Assembly: GCA_018369015.1 (NCBI GenBank)
Contig: JAGZDD010000003.1
Coordinates: 1-64,000 of the forward strand
Source: Clostridiales bacterium
GTDB lineage: Bacteria; Bacillota; Clostridia; Lachnospirales; Lachnospiraceae
Length of the DNA stretch: 64,000 nucleotides
Direction of reading: 5' to 3'
The notes beneath the pieces were generated by a model, which saw only the letters and a list, made by a program, of their open reading frames with translations, had not been told where the DNA came from and did not search any database. The position numbers and the translations under genes are program-made. Below, piece after piece: positions 38,671-48,441 of this stretch. Numbering within the stretch: the stretch's first letter is position 1; every line of letters begins with the position of its first letter.

Positions 38671-40434
38671 ATGAAAACAATTTTCTCTAAACAGCTGGCC
38701 GCATTAGGGCTGCTTACAGCCCTGCTGCTTTCCCTGTTCCCACAAAAAAACTTTGCAGGTGAAACACAGGATATACAAAAGCTTCTGATAGCGACCGACG
38801 GCAGTACGCGGCCATACACCTATTACGACGAAAATAACCAGCTTACCGGCTATGATATTGAGGTTATTAAGGCCATCGACGAGCTTCTTCCCCAATATGA
38901 GGTTGAATTTGAGGTTACTGAATTTCAAAGTATTTTTGCGGGTATTGATTCTGGCCGCTATCAGGCCGGAGCCAATAACATCTCAAAAAACCCGGAACGC
39001 GAGGCAAAATATCTATTTGGTAAGCAATGCTATCTTTATAACCATGCGGTCATTGCCGTCAAGTCCGGGCGGGATGATATTCATTCCCTTGCCGACCTGG
39101 CAGGTAAACGCACGCCGGTAAACCCTGTGGGAACGTTTATTCAAACCTTTTTGGAAACCTATAACGAGGAACACCCTGACGCTCCCATTGATTTTTTCTA
39201 CTCTAAGCAGGATAATTTAAAAACCTATCAGGAGATTCTTGACGGAACTGTGGATTTTATGCTCAACGAGGAAATTGTCCTCAACGCCTTAATTGACGAG
39301 TATCATATGGATTTGGATGTTATTAAGCTTTCCGATGAAGAAACAAAGCAGATTATGAATCCCGAAGGCTATTTTATTTTCCCAAAAACAGCCCAGGGAC
39401 AGCAGATCCGGGATGATTTCGACCAGGCTCTTAAGACGCTGATCGACAATGGAACGCTTTCAGAAATCTCCAAGCAGTATCTTGGCCGGGATTATGTGTC
39501 TAATATTACCTCTCTTAATAAGCCTACGCCAGGCGGTGAAGGCGCAGAAGACGCCAATGACCAGGAAAACACGGCCGCCGGGGAGGACAGCGGGGGAGAA
39601 TACAGCGGCAGTTCACAGGACGATGGCCTTAGTCCCCGGGAAGACGGCCTTAGCCCGCAGGCGGACAGCGAAATCCAGGGCATTGGAGAGCTTTTTGACA
39701 TTAAGCTTGTGTTTACACAGATCCCCAAAATACTGGCCTATCTGCCGACAACCCTCATCATTACCATTTGCGCGGCTGTTGGAAGTTTTATTCTCGGCTT
39801 TATCATCGCGCTGATTAAACGAAAAAAACTTCCGGTACTTTCTCAGCTATGTACCTTTTATGTTTCCTTCATGCGGGGAACGCCTATGATTGTCCAGCTT
39901 TACCTGACATTTTACGGAGTTCCCCTGCTATTTAAGTATATCAATTATTATTGGGGAACCCACCTGCCGGCAAGCTCCGCTTCTTCCATTGTTTTTGTTA
40001 TTCTGGCCTTCACGCTTAATGAAGCCGCGTACAGTTCTGAAAGCATCCGCGCCGGGCTGGAGGCTGTAGATAAGGGAGAACAGGAGGCCGCCCTGTCTAT
40101 GGGAATGTCGCCGCTGCTGACCTTCTGGCGGATCACCTTGCCGGAAGCCCTTGTCACCGCCCTGCCAGCCCTTGGAAATTCCCTGATCGGCCTTATCAAG
40201 GGAACCTCCCTGGCCTTTACGTGTGCGGTCATTGATATTACCGCCTCCGCTCAAATTATGGCCGCGGGCAATCTCCGCTATTTTGAAAGCTATCTTTCTA
40301 TCGCGCTGATTTATTGGGCAATGACGATCATTATTTCCTGGCTGTTAAAACGGCTGGAGAAAAAATTAAAAGCTGATGAACAGGAGGTGAGCCAGAATGA
40401 TTCTGCAAATCGACAGCTTACGGAAAAATTTTAA
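38671..40434 (+). CDS. Amino-acid ABC transporter, fused substrate-binding protein and permease
   Basis: A 587-aa fusion. Residues 1-29 are a signal peptide. Residues about 30-275 are a family 3 solute-binding domain ([20 protein letters not shown], then [13 protein letters not shown]). A hydrophilic acidic linker (about 285-335) holds a tandem DGLSP motif. Residues about 350-570 are a His/Glu/Gln/Arg-type permease with the EAA-like loop near EGEQ-type residues ([18 protein letters not shown]). The binding domain is thus tethered to the outer face. Substrate is probably a polar amino acid or cystine. The ATP-binding gene overlaps it by 38 bp. Confidence 0.92.
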   Translation: MKTIFSKQLAALGLLTALLLSLFPQKNFAGETQDIQKLLIATDGSTRPYTYYDENNQLTGYDIEVIKAIDELLPQYEVEFEVTEFQSIFAGIDSGRYQAGANNISKNPEREAKYLFGKQCYLYNHAVIAVKSGRDDIHSLADLAGKRTPVNPVGTFIQTFLETYNEEHPDAPIDFFYSKQDNLKTYQEILDGTVDFMLNEEIVLNALIDEYHMDLDVIKLSDEETKQIMNPEGYFIFPKTAQGQQIRDDFDQALKTLIDNGTLSEISKQYLGRDYVSNITSLNKPTPGGEGAEDANDQENTAAGEDSGGEYSGSSQDDGLSPREDGLSPQADSEIQGIGELFDIKLVFTQIPKILAYLPTTLIITICAAVGSFILGFIIALIKRKKLPVLSQLCTFYVSFMRGTPMIVQLYLTFYGVPLLFKYINYYWGTHLPASSASSIVFVILAFTLNEAAYSSESIRAGLEAVDKGEQEAALSMGMSPLLTFWRITLPEALVTALPALGNSLIGLIKGTSLAFTCAVIDITASAQIMAAGNLRYFESYLSIALIYWAMTIIISWLLKRLEKKLKADEQEVSQNDSANRQLTEKF

Positions 40435-41134
40435 CCAGACGCCGGTTTTAAAGGGCGTGAGCTTTAAAATAAATGAAGGCGAGGTTTTGGCGATTATCGG
40501 GCCTTCCGGCAGCGGCAAATCCACACTGCTGCGCTGCATTAATTTCCTCGAAAAACCCGATCAGGGTACGATCCGTTTTAAAGAGCGCGTCATTGACGCC
40601 GCCAGCGCCCGCAGCCAGGATATTGCCTGGCTGCGCCGCCACAGCGCCATGGTTTTTCAGCAATTTAATCTGTTCCGCTATAAAACAGCTCTGGAAAATG
40701 TCATGGAAGGTTTGAGAATGGTTCAGAAAATGCCGCGTCAAAAGGCCCGGGCGCTGGCTCTTGATCATCTTTCAATGGTCGGGCTTTCCGACAGGGAAAG
40801 CTATTATCCCCGTCAGCTCTCCGGCGGCCAGAAGCAGCGGGTCGGTATCGCCAGGGCGCTGGCCCTGCACCCGGATATCCTTCTGCTGGATGAGCCTACA
40901 AGCGCGCTGGATCCGGAAATGGTCGGCGAGGTTTTAGATGTTATAAGAAAGGCCCGAAATGACGGCCATACAATGATCATTGTTTCCCACGAAATGGGAT
41001 TTGTTTCAGAAATTGCAGACCGGGTGCTTTTTCTCGACCAGGGAGTCATCTGTGAAGAAGGTACGCCAGATGAAATATTCAGCCATCCCCGGGAGGAACG
41101 CACAAAGCAGTTTTTAACCCGGGTGCGAATATAA
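40397..41134 (+). CDS. Amino-acid ABC transporter ATP-binding protein
   Basis: A 245-aa ATPase of the polar amino-acid (GlnQ/HisP) group. Walker A is GPSGSGKST, the Q-loop is MVFQQFNLF, the signature [15 protein letters not shown], and Walker [14 protein letters not shown]. The ATG has an AGGAGG site inside the end of the fused permease gene, giving a 38-bp overlap. It powers that transporter. A strong two-way terminator follows. Confidence 0.95.
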   Translation: MILQIDSLRKNFNQTPVLKGVSFKINEGEVLAIIGPSGSGKSTLLRCINFLEKPDQGTIRFKERVIDAASARSQDIAWLRRHSAMVFQQFNLFRYKTALENVMEGLRMVQKMPRQKARALALDHLSMVGLSDRESYYPRQLSGGQKQRVGIARALALHPDILLLDEPTSALDPEMVGEVLDVIRKARNDGHTMIIVSHEMGFVSEIADRVLFLDQGVICEEGTPDEIFSHPREERTKQFLTRVRI

Positions 41135-41141
41135 AATCATA

Positions 41142-41202
41142 GGCGCTGCAAAACCGGCACTGTTCACAGATACCCTGTAAACAGTGCCGATTTTGCAGCG
41201 CC
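41142..41202. terminator. Bidirectional terminator
   Basis: Arms of 23 bp with one mismatch, GGCGCTGCAAAA (41142-41153) pairing with TTTTGCAGCGCC (41191-41202), and an inner GGCACTGTT / AACAGTGCC. It lies between two convergent transporter operons. Confidence 0.85.
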
Positions 41203-41209
41203 CCTTATT

Positions 41210-42967
41210 TCATTCATTAAAGCATCTCACCCAATGTTCTTTTCCAGAAACTTTACATATATTCACATAATCCGGCTTTTCCTTAAGGCATTGGCTCCCT
41301 CTGGCCGGGCAGCGCGGCGCAAAAGCGCAGCCCCCGGTGTCCGGACCGGTTCCCTTAAGCCTGTCACTCTCCGGATCACTGTCCTGACCGTTATCCTCTG
41401 CCATTTTCAAAACGGAGCTTTCTTTGCCGGAAAGCGCCGCGGCAAACAGCCGTTTTGTATATGGATGGCAGGGATTTTCATAAATCTCCCGGACATCGGC
41501 CATTTCTACGATTTCTCCAAGGTAAATCACTGCCACCCGGTGGCAAATATGACGCACAATATTCAAATCATGGGAAATAAACAAAATCGTCAGATTTTTT
41601 TTCTTATGAATATCTAACAAAAGCTTTAAAATCTGCGACTGAACAGTAACATCCAGGGCGGATACCGGTTCATCGGCTACAAGGAGCTTAGAATCCATCA
41701 AAAGGGCGGTTCCAATGCTTATCCTCTGACGCTGTCCGCCGGACAGCTCATGGGCATAACGGCCATAATACGACTTATCAAGCCCGATTTGCTCAAGCAT
41801 TTCCTCAGCCATTTTGCGTCGAAGCGCTTTATCCCTTATTCCCCGAAGCCGCAGAGGTTCGGATAATATAAAGCCAATCTTTCTCGCGGGATTTAAGGAG
41901 CTAAAGGGATCTTGAAAAACCATCTGGGGGCGGAGATTTTCTTCCATCGAAAGCGTTCCTGTAAAATCCCGGTTAAGCCCGACAACAGTTTTTGCCAACG
42001 TCGATTTGCCGCAGCCACTCTCCCCCACAATCCCTAAAATCTCACCGTCATAGACCGTAAGGTTCAAATCCCAAATTACCTGCGCCCTTCCTTTATTCTT
42101 AAAAAAAGCGCTGGCCTTTTCCTTGTAAAAAACATTCAGGTGTTCCATCGTAAGCACTGGCTTTTTATCCTTTAAGGGCGGCAGGACGCCGGGCATACTG
42201 GCGACAAGCGTTTTTGTATATTCATGCTTTGGATGGTTCAGCACTTCATCCACGGTTCCCTGCTCCACAATAACCCCTTTGTACATGACGATCACCTTTT
42301 GGCAGATCTGCTTAATCACATTCAGGTCATGGGAAATAAAGAGAATCGAAACGCCCCTTTTTTCGTGGAGCTTCTTGAGAAGCCCTAAAATCTGCTCTTG
42401 GACAATAACATCCAGCGCGGTTGTTGGCTCGTCGGCAATTAAAAGCTTTGGAGAACAGATCATCGCCTGGGCAATCATCACCCGCTGCCTCATTCCACCC
42501 GAAAGCTCATGGGGATATTTTTTGCACAGCGCTTCAGGAGCCTTAAGCCCCACATCCGCCAGCGCTTTGACGACTTCCTTATGGATCATCGCTTTGTCCA
42601 TTTTCCTGTGAAGCCGCAGGCTTTCACCGACCTGCTGTCCAATCTTCATCACCGGATTTAAGGAGGTCATAGGCTCCTGGAAAATCATGGACATATCATT
42701 GCCGGCAATAGCGCTGCGCTCATCCCGGGAAAGCTTAAGCAATTCTTTGCCGTCAAAGGTCATTTTCCCCGAAAGGACCGACGCCTCCTTTGACAAAAGC
42801 CCCATAGCCGCCAGCGCTGTCATAGATTTTCCTGAGCCGGACTCCCCAACAACACCTAAGATCTCGCCGTCATTCACCAAAAAGGAAAGATCGTCCACAA
42901 CCTTATTCATTTTCCCATTTTCCGGGAAGCCAATAGATAAATGGCTTACCTCAAATAATGCTCCCAT
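41210..42967 (-). CDS. Peptide/nickel-type ABC transporter, two fused ATP-binding domains (DppD-DppF-like)
   Basis: A 585-aa protein with two ATPases. The first (about 5-265) has GESGSGKSMTAL, LSGGMRQRVMIAQAM and LLIADEPTTALDV. The second (about 275-560) has GESGCGKSTLAK, LSGGQRQRISIGTAL and LLVADEPVSALDV. The C-terminal oligopeptide-transporter extension with CAFAPRCPARGSQC is present. It energises the two permeases upstream. Fusion of DppD and DppF into one chain is seen in several Firmicutes. Substrate: peptides or a nickel/metallophore-type compound. Confidence 0.93.
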   Translation of the reverse strand: MGALFEVSHLSIGFPENGKMNKVVDDLSFLVNDGEILGVVGESGSGKSMTALAAMGLLSKEASVLSGKMTFDGKELLKLSRDERSAIAGNDMSMIFQEPMTSLNPVMKIGQQVGESLRLHRKMDKAMIHKEVVKALADVGLKAPEALCKKYPHELSGGMRQRVMIAQAMICSPKLLIADEPTTALDVIVQEQILGLLKKLHEKRGVSILFISHDLNVIKQICQKVIVMYKGVIVEQGTVDEVLNHPKHEYTKTLVASMPGVLPPLKDKKPVLTMEHLNVFYKEKASAFFKNKGRAQVIWDLNLTVYDGEILGIVGESGCGKSTLAKTVVGLNRDFTGTLSMEENLRPQMVFQDPFSSLNPARKIGFILSEPLRLRGIRDKALRRKMAEEMLEQIGLDKSYYGRYAHELSGGQRQRISIGTALLMDSKLLVADEPVSALDVTVQSQILKLLLDIHKKKNLTILFISHDLNIVRHICHRVAVIYLGEIVEMADVREIYENPCHPYTKRLFAAALSGKESSVLKMAEDNGQDSDPESDRLKGTGPDTGGCAFAPRCPARGSQCLKEKPDYVNICKVSGKEHWVRCFNE

Positions 42968-42978
42968 GACGTTCCCTC

Positions 42979-43791
42979 CTAATGCTTCACCACGCGAAGG
43001 CCTTCGCTGATCATACTGAATCCAAGAATAATCAAAATAATCGTTACGCCCGGCGCGATGGCATACCAGGGCGTATTAAATAAATAAGACTGGGCTTCTG
43101 AAAGCATACGGCCAAGGCTTGGGATCGGCGGCTGTACGCCAAGGCCAAGGTAGCTCATGCTTGCTTCCGCCAAAACCGCATTGTTAAAGCCAATAGCCGC
43201 CGCTGTCAGCATACTCACAAAGGCATTTGGCAAAATATGCGAAAATATAATTCTCACAGGGCCTACGCCCATGACTTTGGCGCTTTTTACAAAATCCAGC
43301 TCCTTGCAGCGAATCATCTCGCTGCGGACGATTCTCGCGAAGCTGGGAACAAATAAAATTCCCAGGGCCAATATAACGTTCACCGTTCCAGGCCCTAAAA
43401 AGCTAATAAAAATCAGGGCCAGTAAAATGCTTGGAAATGACAGCAGCACATCGTTGACACGCATAATAATTTCATCCAGCCAGCCGCCAAAATATCCCGT
43501 AAAGGCGCCCACAATCGTGCCGACGACAGCGCCCATAGCAACCGTACACAAAGCCACAAGAAAGGTCATCCCGCTGCCGCTCATCACCCGGCTTAAAATA
43601 TCCCTCCCGAAATTATCTGTTCCAAGGGGATGGGAAAGGCACGGCGCCATATTCACGCTTAAAGCGTCCATTTCTGTCGTGGAATAAGGCGTCCAGATCT
43701 GCCCGACCATGGCCAGAACAAGGAAAAAGCCAGTAATAAAAAGCCCGATAATTAAATTGTAATTTCTTTTCTTTTTAACAGAAATTTCCAT
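42979..43791 (-). CDS. Peptide/nickel-type ABC transporter permease (DppC-like)
   Basis: A 270-aa inner-membrane permease with an N-terminal OppC-type helix, five further helices, and the ATPase-contact loop AKVMGVGPVRIIFSHILPN. APCLSHPLGTDNFGRDILSR is the OppC/DppC hallmark. The ATG at 43791 is chosen over a GTG one codon before because AGGAGG is 8 bp upstream. It pairs with the DppB-like permease. Confidence 0.93.
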   Translation of the reverse strand: MEISVKKKRNYNLIIGLFITGFFLVLAMVGQIWTPYSTTEMDALSVNMAPCLSHPLGTDNFGRDILSRVMSGSGMTFLVALCTVAMGAVVGTIVGAFTGYFGGWLDEIIMRVNDVLLSFPSILLALIFISFLGPGTVNVILALGILFVPSFARIVRSEMIRCKELDFVKSAKVMGVGPVRIIFSHILPNAFVSMLTAAAIGFNNAVLAEASMSYLGLGVQPPIPSLGRMLSEAQSYLFNTPWYAIAPGVTIILIILGFSMISEGLRVVKH

Positions 43792-43803
43792 CACTATGGC
43801 CTC

Positions 43804-44748
43804 CTACTGTGCTTTTACCCGCGGGTCTACAAACTGGTACAATACATCGACAATAAAGTTCACGGTCACAACAATCGCCGTAATATAGGTAACGACCGCC
43901 TGGACAACCGGATAATCCCGCCCGGAAATGGACGTAATTAAAAGGCGGCCCATTCCAGGAATACCAAAAACCTGCTCCACAATAATACTTCCCGCCATAA
44001 TTTCCGCAATGACCATGGCAATAAAGGTAATGACAGGAATCAGTGCGTTGCGCAAAATATGCACATAAAGTACCCGCCCCTTGGTGCCGCCCTTGCTGTA
44101 TGCTGTGCGCACATAGTCCTTTGGTACCTCGCTTAAAATTGAATTGCGCAAAAATTTCACAACCATAGCAATCTTTGGCAAGGCTACGGCAATGGCCGGG
44201 AAAACTAAAAAGCCAACGCAGCCCCAAAAGCTGTCGCCCGGATCTATAAAGGCCCCTGGCGAAAACCAATGGAGCACAAGCCCAAAAATATAGGTAAGCA
44301 AAATGCCGAGGAAAAATGCCGGAACAGCCATAGTAATCTGGCTAAGCTGGTTTATGATCGTATCCAGCCACCGGCCCGCATAGCGGGCGCTGATGACGCC
44401 TAAGGGTATGGAAATCACAAGAATAATCAGCAGCGACATAACAGCCAGAATCGCTGTTACCGGCAGACGGTCGGACATTAAAGAGGCGACAGTCACGCCA
44501 TTGTACTGATAGGAATCGCCAAAATCGCCCTGAATGGCATCCGCCAGCCAGTTGACATAACGTACAGGAATAGGGTCATTAAGCCCCATTTCTTCCCGAA
44601 GCTGCCCGACCTGCTCCGGCGTGGCATTGGTTCCCAGCCTTGCCGTCGCCGCATCGCCGGGGATCACTGAAAATGCCGTAAATGTAATAAAGGATATAAA
44701 CAATAATGTGATAATGAGAGTGATTAATTTTTTTATAATATATTTCAT
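43804..44748 (-). CDS. Peptide/nickel-type ABC transporter permease (DppB-like)
   Basis: A 314-aa permease with six helices. Typical DppB features are ITFTAFSVIPGDAATARLG, then LREEMGLNDPIPVRY, the contact loop RTAYSKGGTKGRVLYVHILR and EQVFGIPGMGRLL. It forms the channel with the DppC-like protein. It is separated from the binding-protein gene by a 327-bp structured spacer. This may lower its expression relative to the binding protein. Confidence 0.93.
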   Translation of the reverse strand: MKYIIKKLITLIITLLFISFITFTAFSVIPGDAATARLGTNATPEQVGQLREEMGLNDPIPVRYVNWLADAIQGDFGDSYQYNGVTVASLMSDRLPVTAILAVMSLLIILVISIPLGVISARYAGRWLDTIINQLSQITMAVPAFFLGILLTYIFGLVLHWFSPGAFIDPGDSFWGCVGFLVFPAIAVALPKIAMVVKFLRNSILSEVPKDYVRTAYSKGGTKGRVLYVHILRNALIPVITFIAMVIAEIMAGSIIVEQVFGIPGMGRLLITSISGRDYPVVQAVVTYITAIVVTVNFIVDVLYQFVDPRVKAQ

Positions 44749-44794
44749 AATATTTTCCTGGGAAAGTTATCAAGTGGGCAGGCACATTTGATAA

Positions 44795-44907
44795 CCCCAA
44801 GGTATGAGGACGTTGCTGCGTGCCTGCGTTGCTAAGCGCCGGTGTTGCTGTGTGCCAGTGGCACGCGTCCAGCAACGACCGAAATGGAACGTAGACATAC
44901 CTTGGGG
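44795..44907. repeat. Inverted repeat, nested hairpin (113 bp)
   Basis: Perfect 12-bp ends with an inner 8-bp stem. It could be an mRNA attenuator or a palindromic mobile repeat. No second copy was noticed in this window. Confidence 0.6.
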
Positions 44908-44942
44908 CAGGTTTGCAAAAGTGCGGAGCACGGAGCAATCCT

Positions 44943-44982
44943 GGCTTTCATGCGTAGTGGAGCCGCGCATAGCGCGGCATGT
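44943..44982. repeat. Short GC-rich dispersed repeat (family R3)
   Basis: It reads GGCTTTCATGCGTAGTGG then AGCCGCGCATAGCGCGGCAT. It is close to the reverse complements of 12336-12377 and 25766-25808. Its tail is interrupted relative to those copies, and GAAAG reappears about 15 bp later. Confidence 0.55.
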
Positions 44983-45075
44983 GCGTTTCCTTTGAAAGTT
45001 CCGTCCGGCGCTGTGAGGCAGGCGTGCCTGCACACAATGGCCCGCAGACACCGTCCGGGCAAGGTGGTATGCATT

Positions 45076-46632
45076 TTACTGTGCCGTTTTCATGTAGATT
45101 TTGGACATATCCCAGGCAGCTGTCGGATAGGAGGTATAGCCTCCGAATTTTGAATTAACTGCCACAAAATCCGCTGGATCTTCAATATATACGGAAGCTG
45201 CGTTTTCGGCAAGATTCACCTGAAGCTGCTTATAAAGCTTAGCTTTCTCGTCCGTATCTACGGCAGCCAATGCCTGAGCCAATGTTTTATCATAATCTGC
45301 GTTTGAATAATTGGCGATATTGTTGGACGCCTCAGTTCCATATTTTTTCAGCCAGTCACTTGGGGCTAAGGTTCCATCAAACCCAATAACCGTTGCCTGA
45401 TAGTTCCGGTTTGTATAAACATCCTCCAGCCATGTTCCCCATTCTACCTTTTTAATCGTAGCATTAATGCCTGCCTTGGAAAGCTGGTCCGCGATAATCT
45501 GGGCTGTATCGACATGCTGGGAATAGGAGCTTGGCACGGAAATTTCCAGATCAAAGCCATCGCCGTAACCAGCCGCAGCCAGCAATTCCTTTGCTTTATC
45601 TACATTATATTCATACATATTTTCCGTTGACGGCTCGTACCAGGTTGTAAGCGCCGGGATCATATGAGAACCGATAAGATGGCTTTTCCCGTTAAATAAA
45701 AACTGGTTAATCTCCTCCCGGTTGACCGCGTAGCAAAGCGCCTGGCGCACCTGCACATTGGAAAGCGGCTCATAAGCATTGTTTAAATACATCGCATGGA
45801 CAAGATTCATATTGCCTTCGACAACGCTAAACTGTCCTCCGGACATCTGTTCAAGCGTCTGTACCTGGGCAGTCGTCAGATAGTTAAGTATATCAATGGT
45901 TCCGGCCTGGAGCTGGGTAAAGGCTGTATCTGTGTCCGCAATAATCTTAAAGGTTGCGCCGTCCAGATATGGAACACCGCTTTGCCAGTAATTTTCATTC
46001 TTAGCAAGGACAAGCTCCTGGCCCGGTGTATAAGATACAAACTTAAACGGTCCTGTGCCAATAGGGCTGCCCTCCGGGTCCTCATTCGCCGCTGGGATGA
46101 CTGCCAGGGTCAGATCCGCAAGAAACTCCGAATAGCCTTCCTTCAACTGAATCGTCACTGTCTTGTCATCATCAATAACTACTTTATCCAGTAAACTGGA
46201 AAATGCGGAGGATTCGCCCTGAATCTCCGCATAACGTTCAATGGAATATTTAACATCCTCCGCTGTCACCGGGCTGCCATCGTGGAAGGTAACGCCATCT
46301 CTTAATGTAAATGTATAGGTTTTTGCATCTTCTGAGATTGTGTAATCACTGGCAATGGCCGGCTCTAAATCACCGGTGGATGTGGGCTTTACTAAGCCCT
46401 CGTAAATGTTAAATACCACACTCCGAGTTCCTGCGTCCGTTATTTGATGGGGGTCAAGACTCACCAGGTCCTGCGTCATTCCAAAAACAACGCTTCCGCC
46501 TGATGTTGGTGTGCCTTCTGAAGAAGTATTAGCTGTTTGCGAAGTCTCTGTTTTCTTGCCGCCTCCGCACGCGCAAAGTGCAGCAGATACTAAAAGTACC
46601 ATGAAACTTAAAAGAATCGATTTCTTTTTCAT
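45076..46632 (-). CDS. Peptide/nickel-type ABC transporter substrate-binding lipoprotein (DppA-like)
   Basis: A 518-aa extracellular binding protein (SBP family 5). Residues 1-21 are a lipoprotein signal; Cys22 in LCAC is the lipid site, followed by a Ser/Thr linker. The family phrases VFNIYEGLVKP, YTFTLRDGVTFHDGSPVTAEDVKYSIER and GTGPFKFVSY-type sequence are present. It delivers substrate to the downstream permeases. A promoter-like sequence is at 46688-46716. It is the first gene of the operon. Confidence 0.94.
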   Translation of the reverse strand: MKKKSILLSFMVLLVSAALCACGGGKKTETSQTANTSSEGTPTSGGSVVFGMTQDLVSLDPHQITDAGTRSVVFNIYEGLVKPTSTGDLEPAIASDYTISEDAKTYTFTLRDGVTFHDGSPVTAEDVKYSIERYAEIQGESSAFSSLLDKVVIDDDKTVTIQLKEGYSEFLADLTLAVIPAANEDPEGSPIGTGPFKFVSYTPGQELVLAKNENYWQSGVPYLDGATFKIIADTDTAFTQLQAGTIDILNYLTTAQVQTLEQMSGGQFSVVEGNMNLVHAMYLNNAYEPLSNVQVRQALCYAVNREEINQFLFNGKSHLIGSHMIPALTTWYEPSTENMYEYNVDKAKELLAAAGYGDGFDLEISVPSSYSQHVDTAQIIADQLSKAGINATIKKVEWGTWLEDVYTNRNYQATVIGFDGTLAPSDWLKKYGTEASNNIANYSNADYDKTLAQALAAVDTDEKAKLYKQLQVNLAENAASVYIEDPADFVAVNSKFGGYTSYPTAAWDMSKIYMKTAQ

Positions 46633-46687
46633 TTTGGATTACCTCTCTAATCTCTAATAATTCTCCCATTATTTTATTGTCTTATTC

Positions 46688-46716
46688 ATTTTAATCGCTT
46701 GTGTATAAAAATGCAA
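46688..46716 (-). promoter_or_regulatory. Sigma-A-like promoter of the peptide-transporter operon
   Basis: On the minus strand TTGCAT (46711-46716), 17-bp spacer, TAAAAT (46688-46693). It starts about 55 bp upstream of the binding-protein gene. Confidence 0.55.
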
Positions 46717-46840
46717 TGGTTTTTTTATTTTAAGGCATAAATCTGCTACTGCTTAATGGAATAACTTCAGGCGACCGCAGGCAGCTTCTTCCCAATCTAA
46801 CACCAGTAATTGTGTTCATCATCTCCTCTATACCGAACCC

Positions 46841-46876
46841 TCAAATAAAAAGATGGCCAGTTAGAGCCATCTTTTC
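46841..46876 (-). terminator. Terminator of the LacI/GH31/sulfatase operon
   Basis: AAGATGGC (46850-46857) pairs with GCCATCTT (46866-46873). On the minus strand TTTTTATTT follows. It lies 30 bp past the GH13 stop. Confidence 0.85.
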
Positions 46877-46905
46877 AAACCTATCTAGTATATTATTGTA
46901 AACAG

Positions 46906-48441
46906 TCAATCAAGGCTAACCCACACTTCATATGGGCGAAGATATTCTCGATTCTCACTAGGATAATTGCAAAAAAGCGCTGTTCTTTCTTTTTTTAGCG
47001 GAACCATAAAACAGCTAAAATTAGCCCATAGCTTTAATCCGCCCTTAGTAAATTTAAAAACATCTCCATCACTTTTGAATACAGCCTTTTCATTAATCAA
47101 ATCATAGTTTTCCTTTCTAAAAGCTATAATGCTCTTGTAATACTCATAAATCGAATCCGGAGAATTTCTATCTTTATCTACATTAATCATTTTGTAATTC
47201 GGATTAACCTTCAGCCATGACGTTCCCTCTGTAAAGCCACTGTTTTTTTGTTCGTTCCATTGCATCGGAGTTCTTGCATTATCTCTTGATGTAGCTTTTA
47301 TCATTTCCATAGTTAATTTTTGATCCAGACCGCTCTCCATTAATTCTTTATATTTATTAAGCGTTTCCACATCGTTATAATCCTGTATATCTTCCATATA
47401 GGCATTGGTCATTCCGATTTCTTCGCCTTGAAACAAATATAGATTTCCTTTAAGCAAACCAAACAGCGTTATTAAAAGCTTGGCGGATTCTTTCCGAAAA
47501 ATTTTATCATCCAACCATGTTGAAATAAGCCTTGGGAGATCATGATTATTCATCACCAACGCTTCAATACCATCATAATGATTCTGCCAAAGGTCCAACG
47601 TTTCTGCTAAAACCTGTAAATCCAATCGTTTTTTATGCCATTTCGTTTTTCCGTTAGTAATTGTTAAATGATTAAAATGAAATGCCTGTGTTAATCCATT
47701 GGAACCGCACATTCTTTCACAGTCATCTAACGTTGCTCCCCAGCATTCCCCAACAGTCAGCAGTTGTTCCCCAAAGGTATTTTTCTGAAGTTCTTTAAGG
47801 TAATCATAAAATTTAGGTCCTCTTGCTGTAATTCCCATATCCGGTTCTTTTCCTATAAGATCAATCACATCCAGCCTAAAACCAGCGACACCCTTTTTTA
47901 TCCAAAAATTAATCATTTGGTAAATTTCATTACGTACCTGAGGATTTTCCCAATTCAGATCTGGCTGGCTTTCATCAAACAGTCTAAAATAGTATTCGTC
48001 AAGATCTGCCTGATAAGACCATGCGCTCCCCCCAAAATAGGAAGTTAGGTTATTTGGTTTTTTTCTAAAAATATAATAATCCTTATAACGCGGATCTTTT
48101 TGTAAAGCCTCCATAAACCATAAATGATCGCTGGATGTATGATTTAAAACAAGATCCATCATGATCTTCATACCTCTTTTGTCAGCCTCTTCAATTAATC
48201 GCTCATAATCCTTATTACTTCCAAAACGCTCATCTATTTGATAATAATCGGATATATCATATCCGTTATCTCTCTGGGGCGAACGGCATATAGGGCACAG
48301 CCATAAATAGTCAACACCAAGTTCACTCAAATAATCCAACTTTCTTATGATTCCTCTAATATCTCCGGTGCCGCTGCCCGTTGTATCCAAAAAGCTTTTC
48401 GGATAAATTTGATAAATTATTTTATTTTCAAGCTTTTTCAT
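46906..48441 (-). CDS. GH13 alpha-glucosidase, oligo-1,6-glucosidase-like
   Basis: A 511-aa alpha-amylase-superfamily enzyme without signal peptide. All catalytic blocks are seen: DLVLNHTS (96-103), GFRLDVIDL with nucleophile Asp191, GECWG with acid/base Glu232, and NNHD with His300-Asp301. Val192 after the nucleophile is the residue linked to alpha-1,6 specificity in isomaltase-type GH13 enzymes, where maltases carry Thr or Ala. It is somewhat shorter than the usual 550-560 aa, mainly in the C-terminal domain. It overlaps the sulfatase gene by 14 bp and is the last gene of the operon. Likely task: splitting imported isomalto-type glucosides. Confidence 0.9.
   Translation of the reverse strand: MKKLENKIIYQIYPKSFLDTTGSGTGDIRGIIRKLDYLSELGVDYLWLCPICRSPQRDNGYDISDYYQIDERFGSNKDYERLIEEADKRGMKIMMDLVLNHTSSDHLWFMEALQKDPRYKDYYIFRKKPNNLTSYFGGSAWSYQADLDEYYFRLFDESQPDLNWENPQVRNEIYQMINFWIKKGVAGFRLDVIDLIGKEPDMGITARGPKFYDYLKELQKNTFGEQLLTVGECWGATLDDCERMCGSNGLTQAFHFNHLTITNGKTKWHKKRLDLQVLAETLDLWQNHYDGIEALVMNNHDLPRLISTWLDDKIFRKESAKLLITLFGLLKGNLYLFQGEEIGMTNAYMEDIQDYNDVETLNKYKELMESGLDQKLTMEMIKATSRDNARTPMQWNEQKNSGFTEGTSWLKVNPNYKMINVDKDRNSPDSIYEYYKSIIAFRKENYDLINEKAVFKSDGDVFKFTKGGLKLWANFSCFMVPLKKERTALFCNYPSENREYLRPYEVWVSLD

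Larger units (their letters stand above)
44749..45075. other. Structured non-coding spacer inside the peptide-transporter operon
   Basis: 327 bp between the binding-protein and permease genes. It contains TTATCAA / TTGATAA (44767-44773, 44788-44794). It also has a 12-bp perfect inverted repeat, CCCCAAGGTATG (44795-44806) and CATACCTTGGGG (44896-44907), which encloses a second stem CGTTGCTG / CAGCAACG. The R3 repeat follows at 44943-44982. The G+C content is higher than around it. Small open frames occur on both strands but have no ribosome site or recognisable product. Confidence 0.6.

Noticed and set aside
44804..45153. Overlapping small open frames on both strands in the peptide-transporter spacer
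   Set aside because: They run through inverted repeats and a dispersed repeat, lack ribosome sites, and have no recognisable product; GC-rich repeats give open frames by chance.
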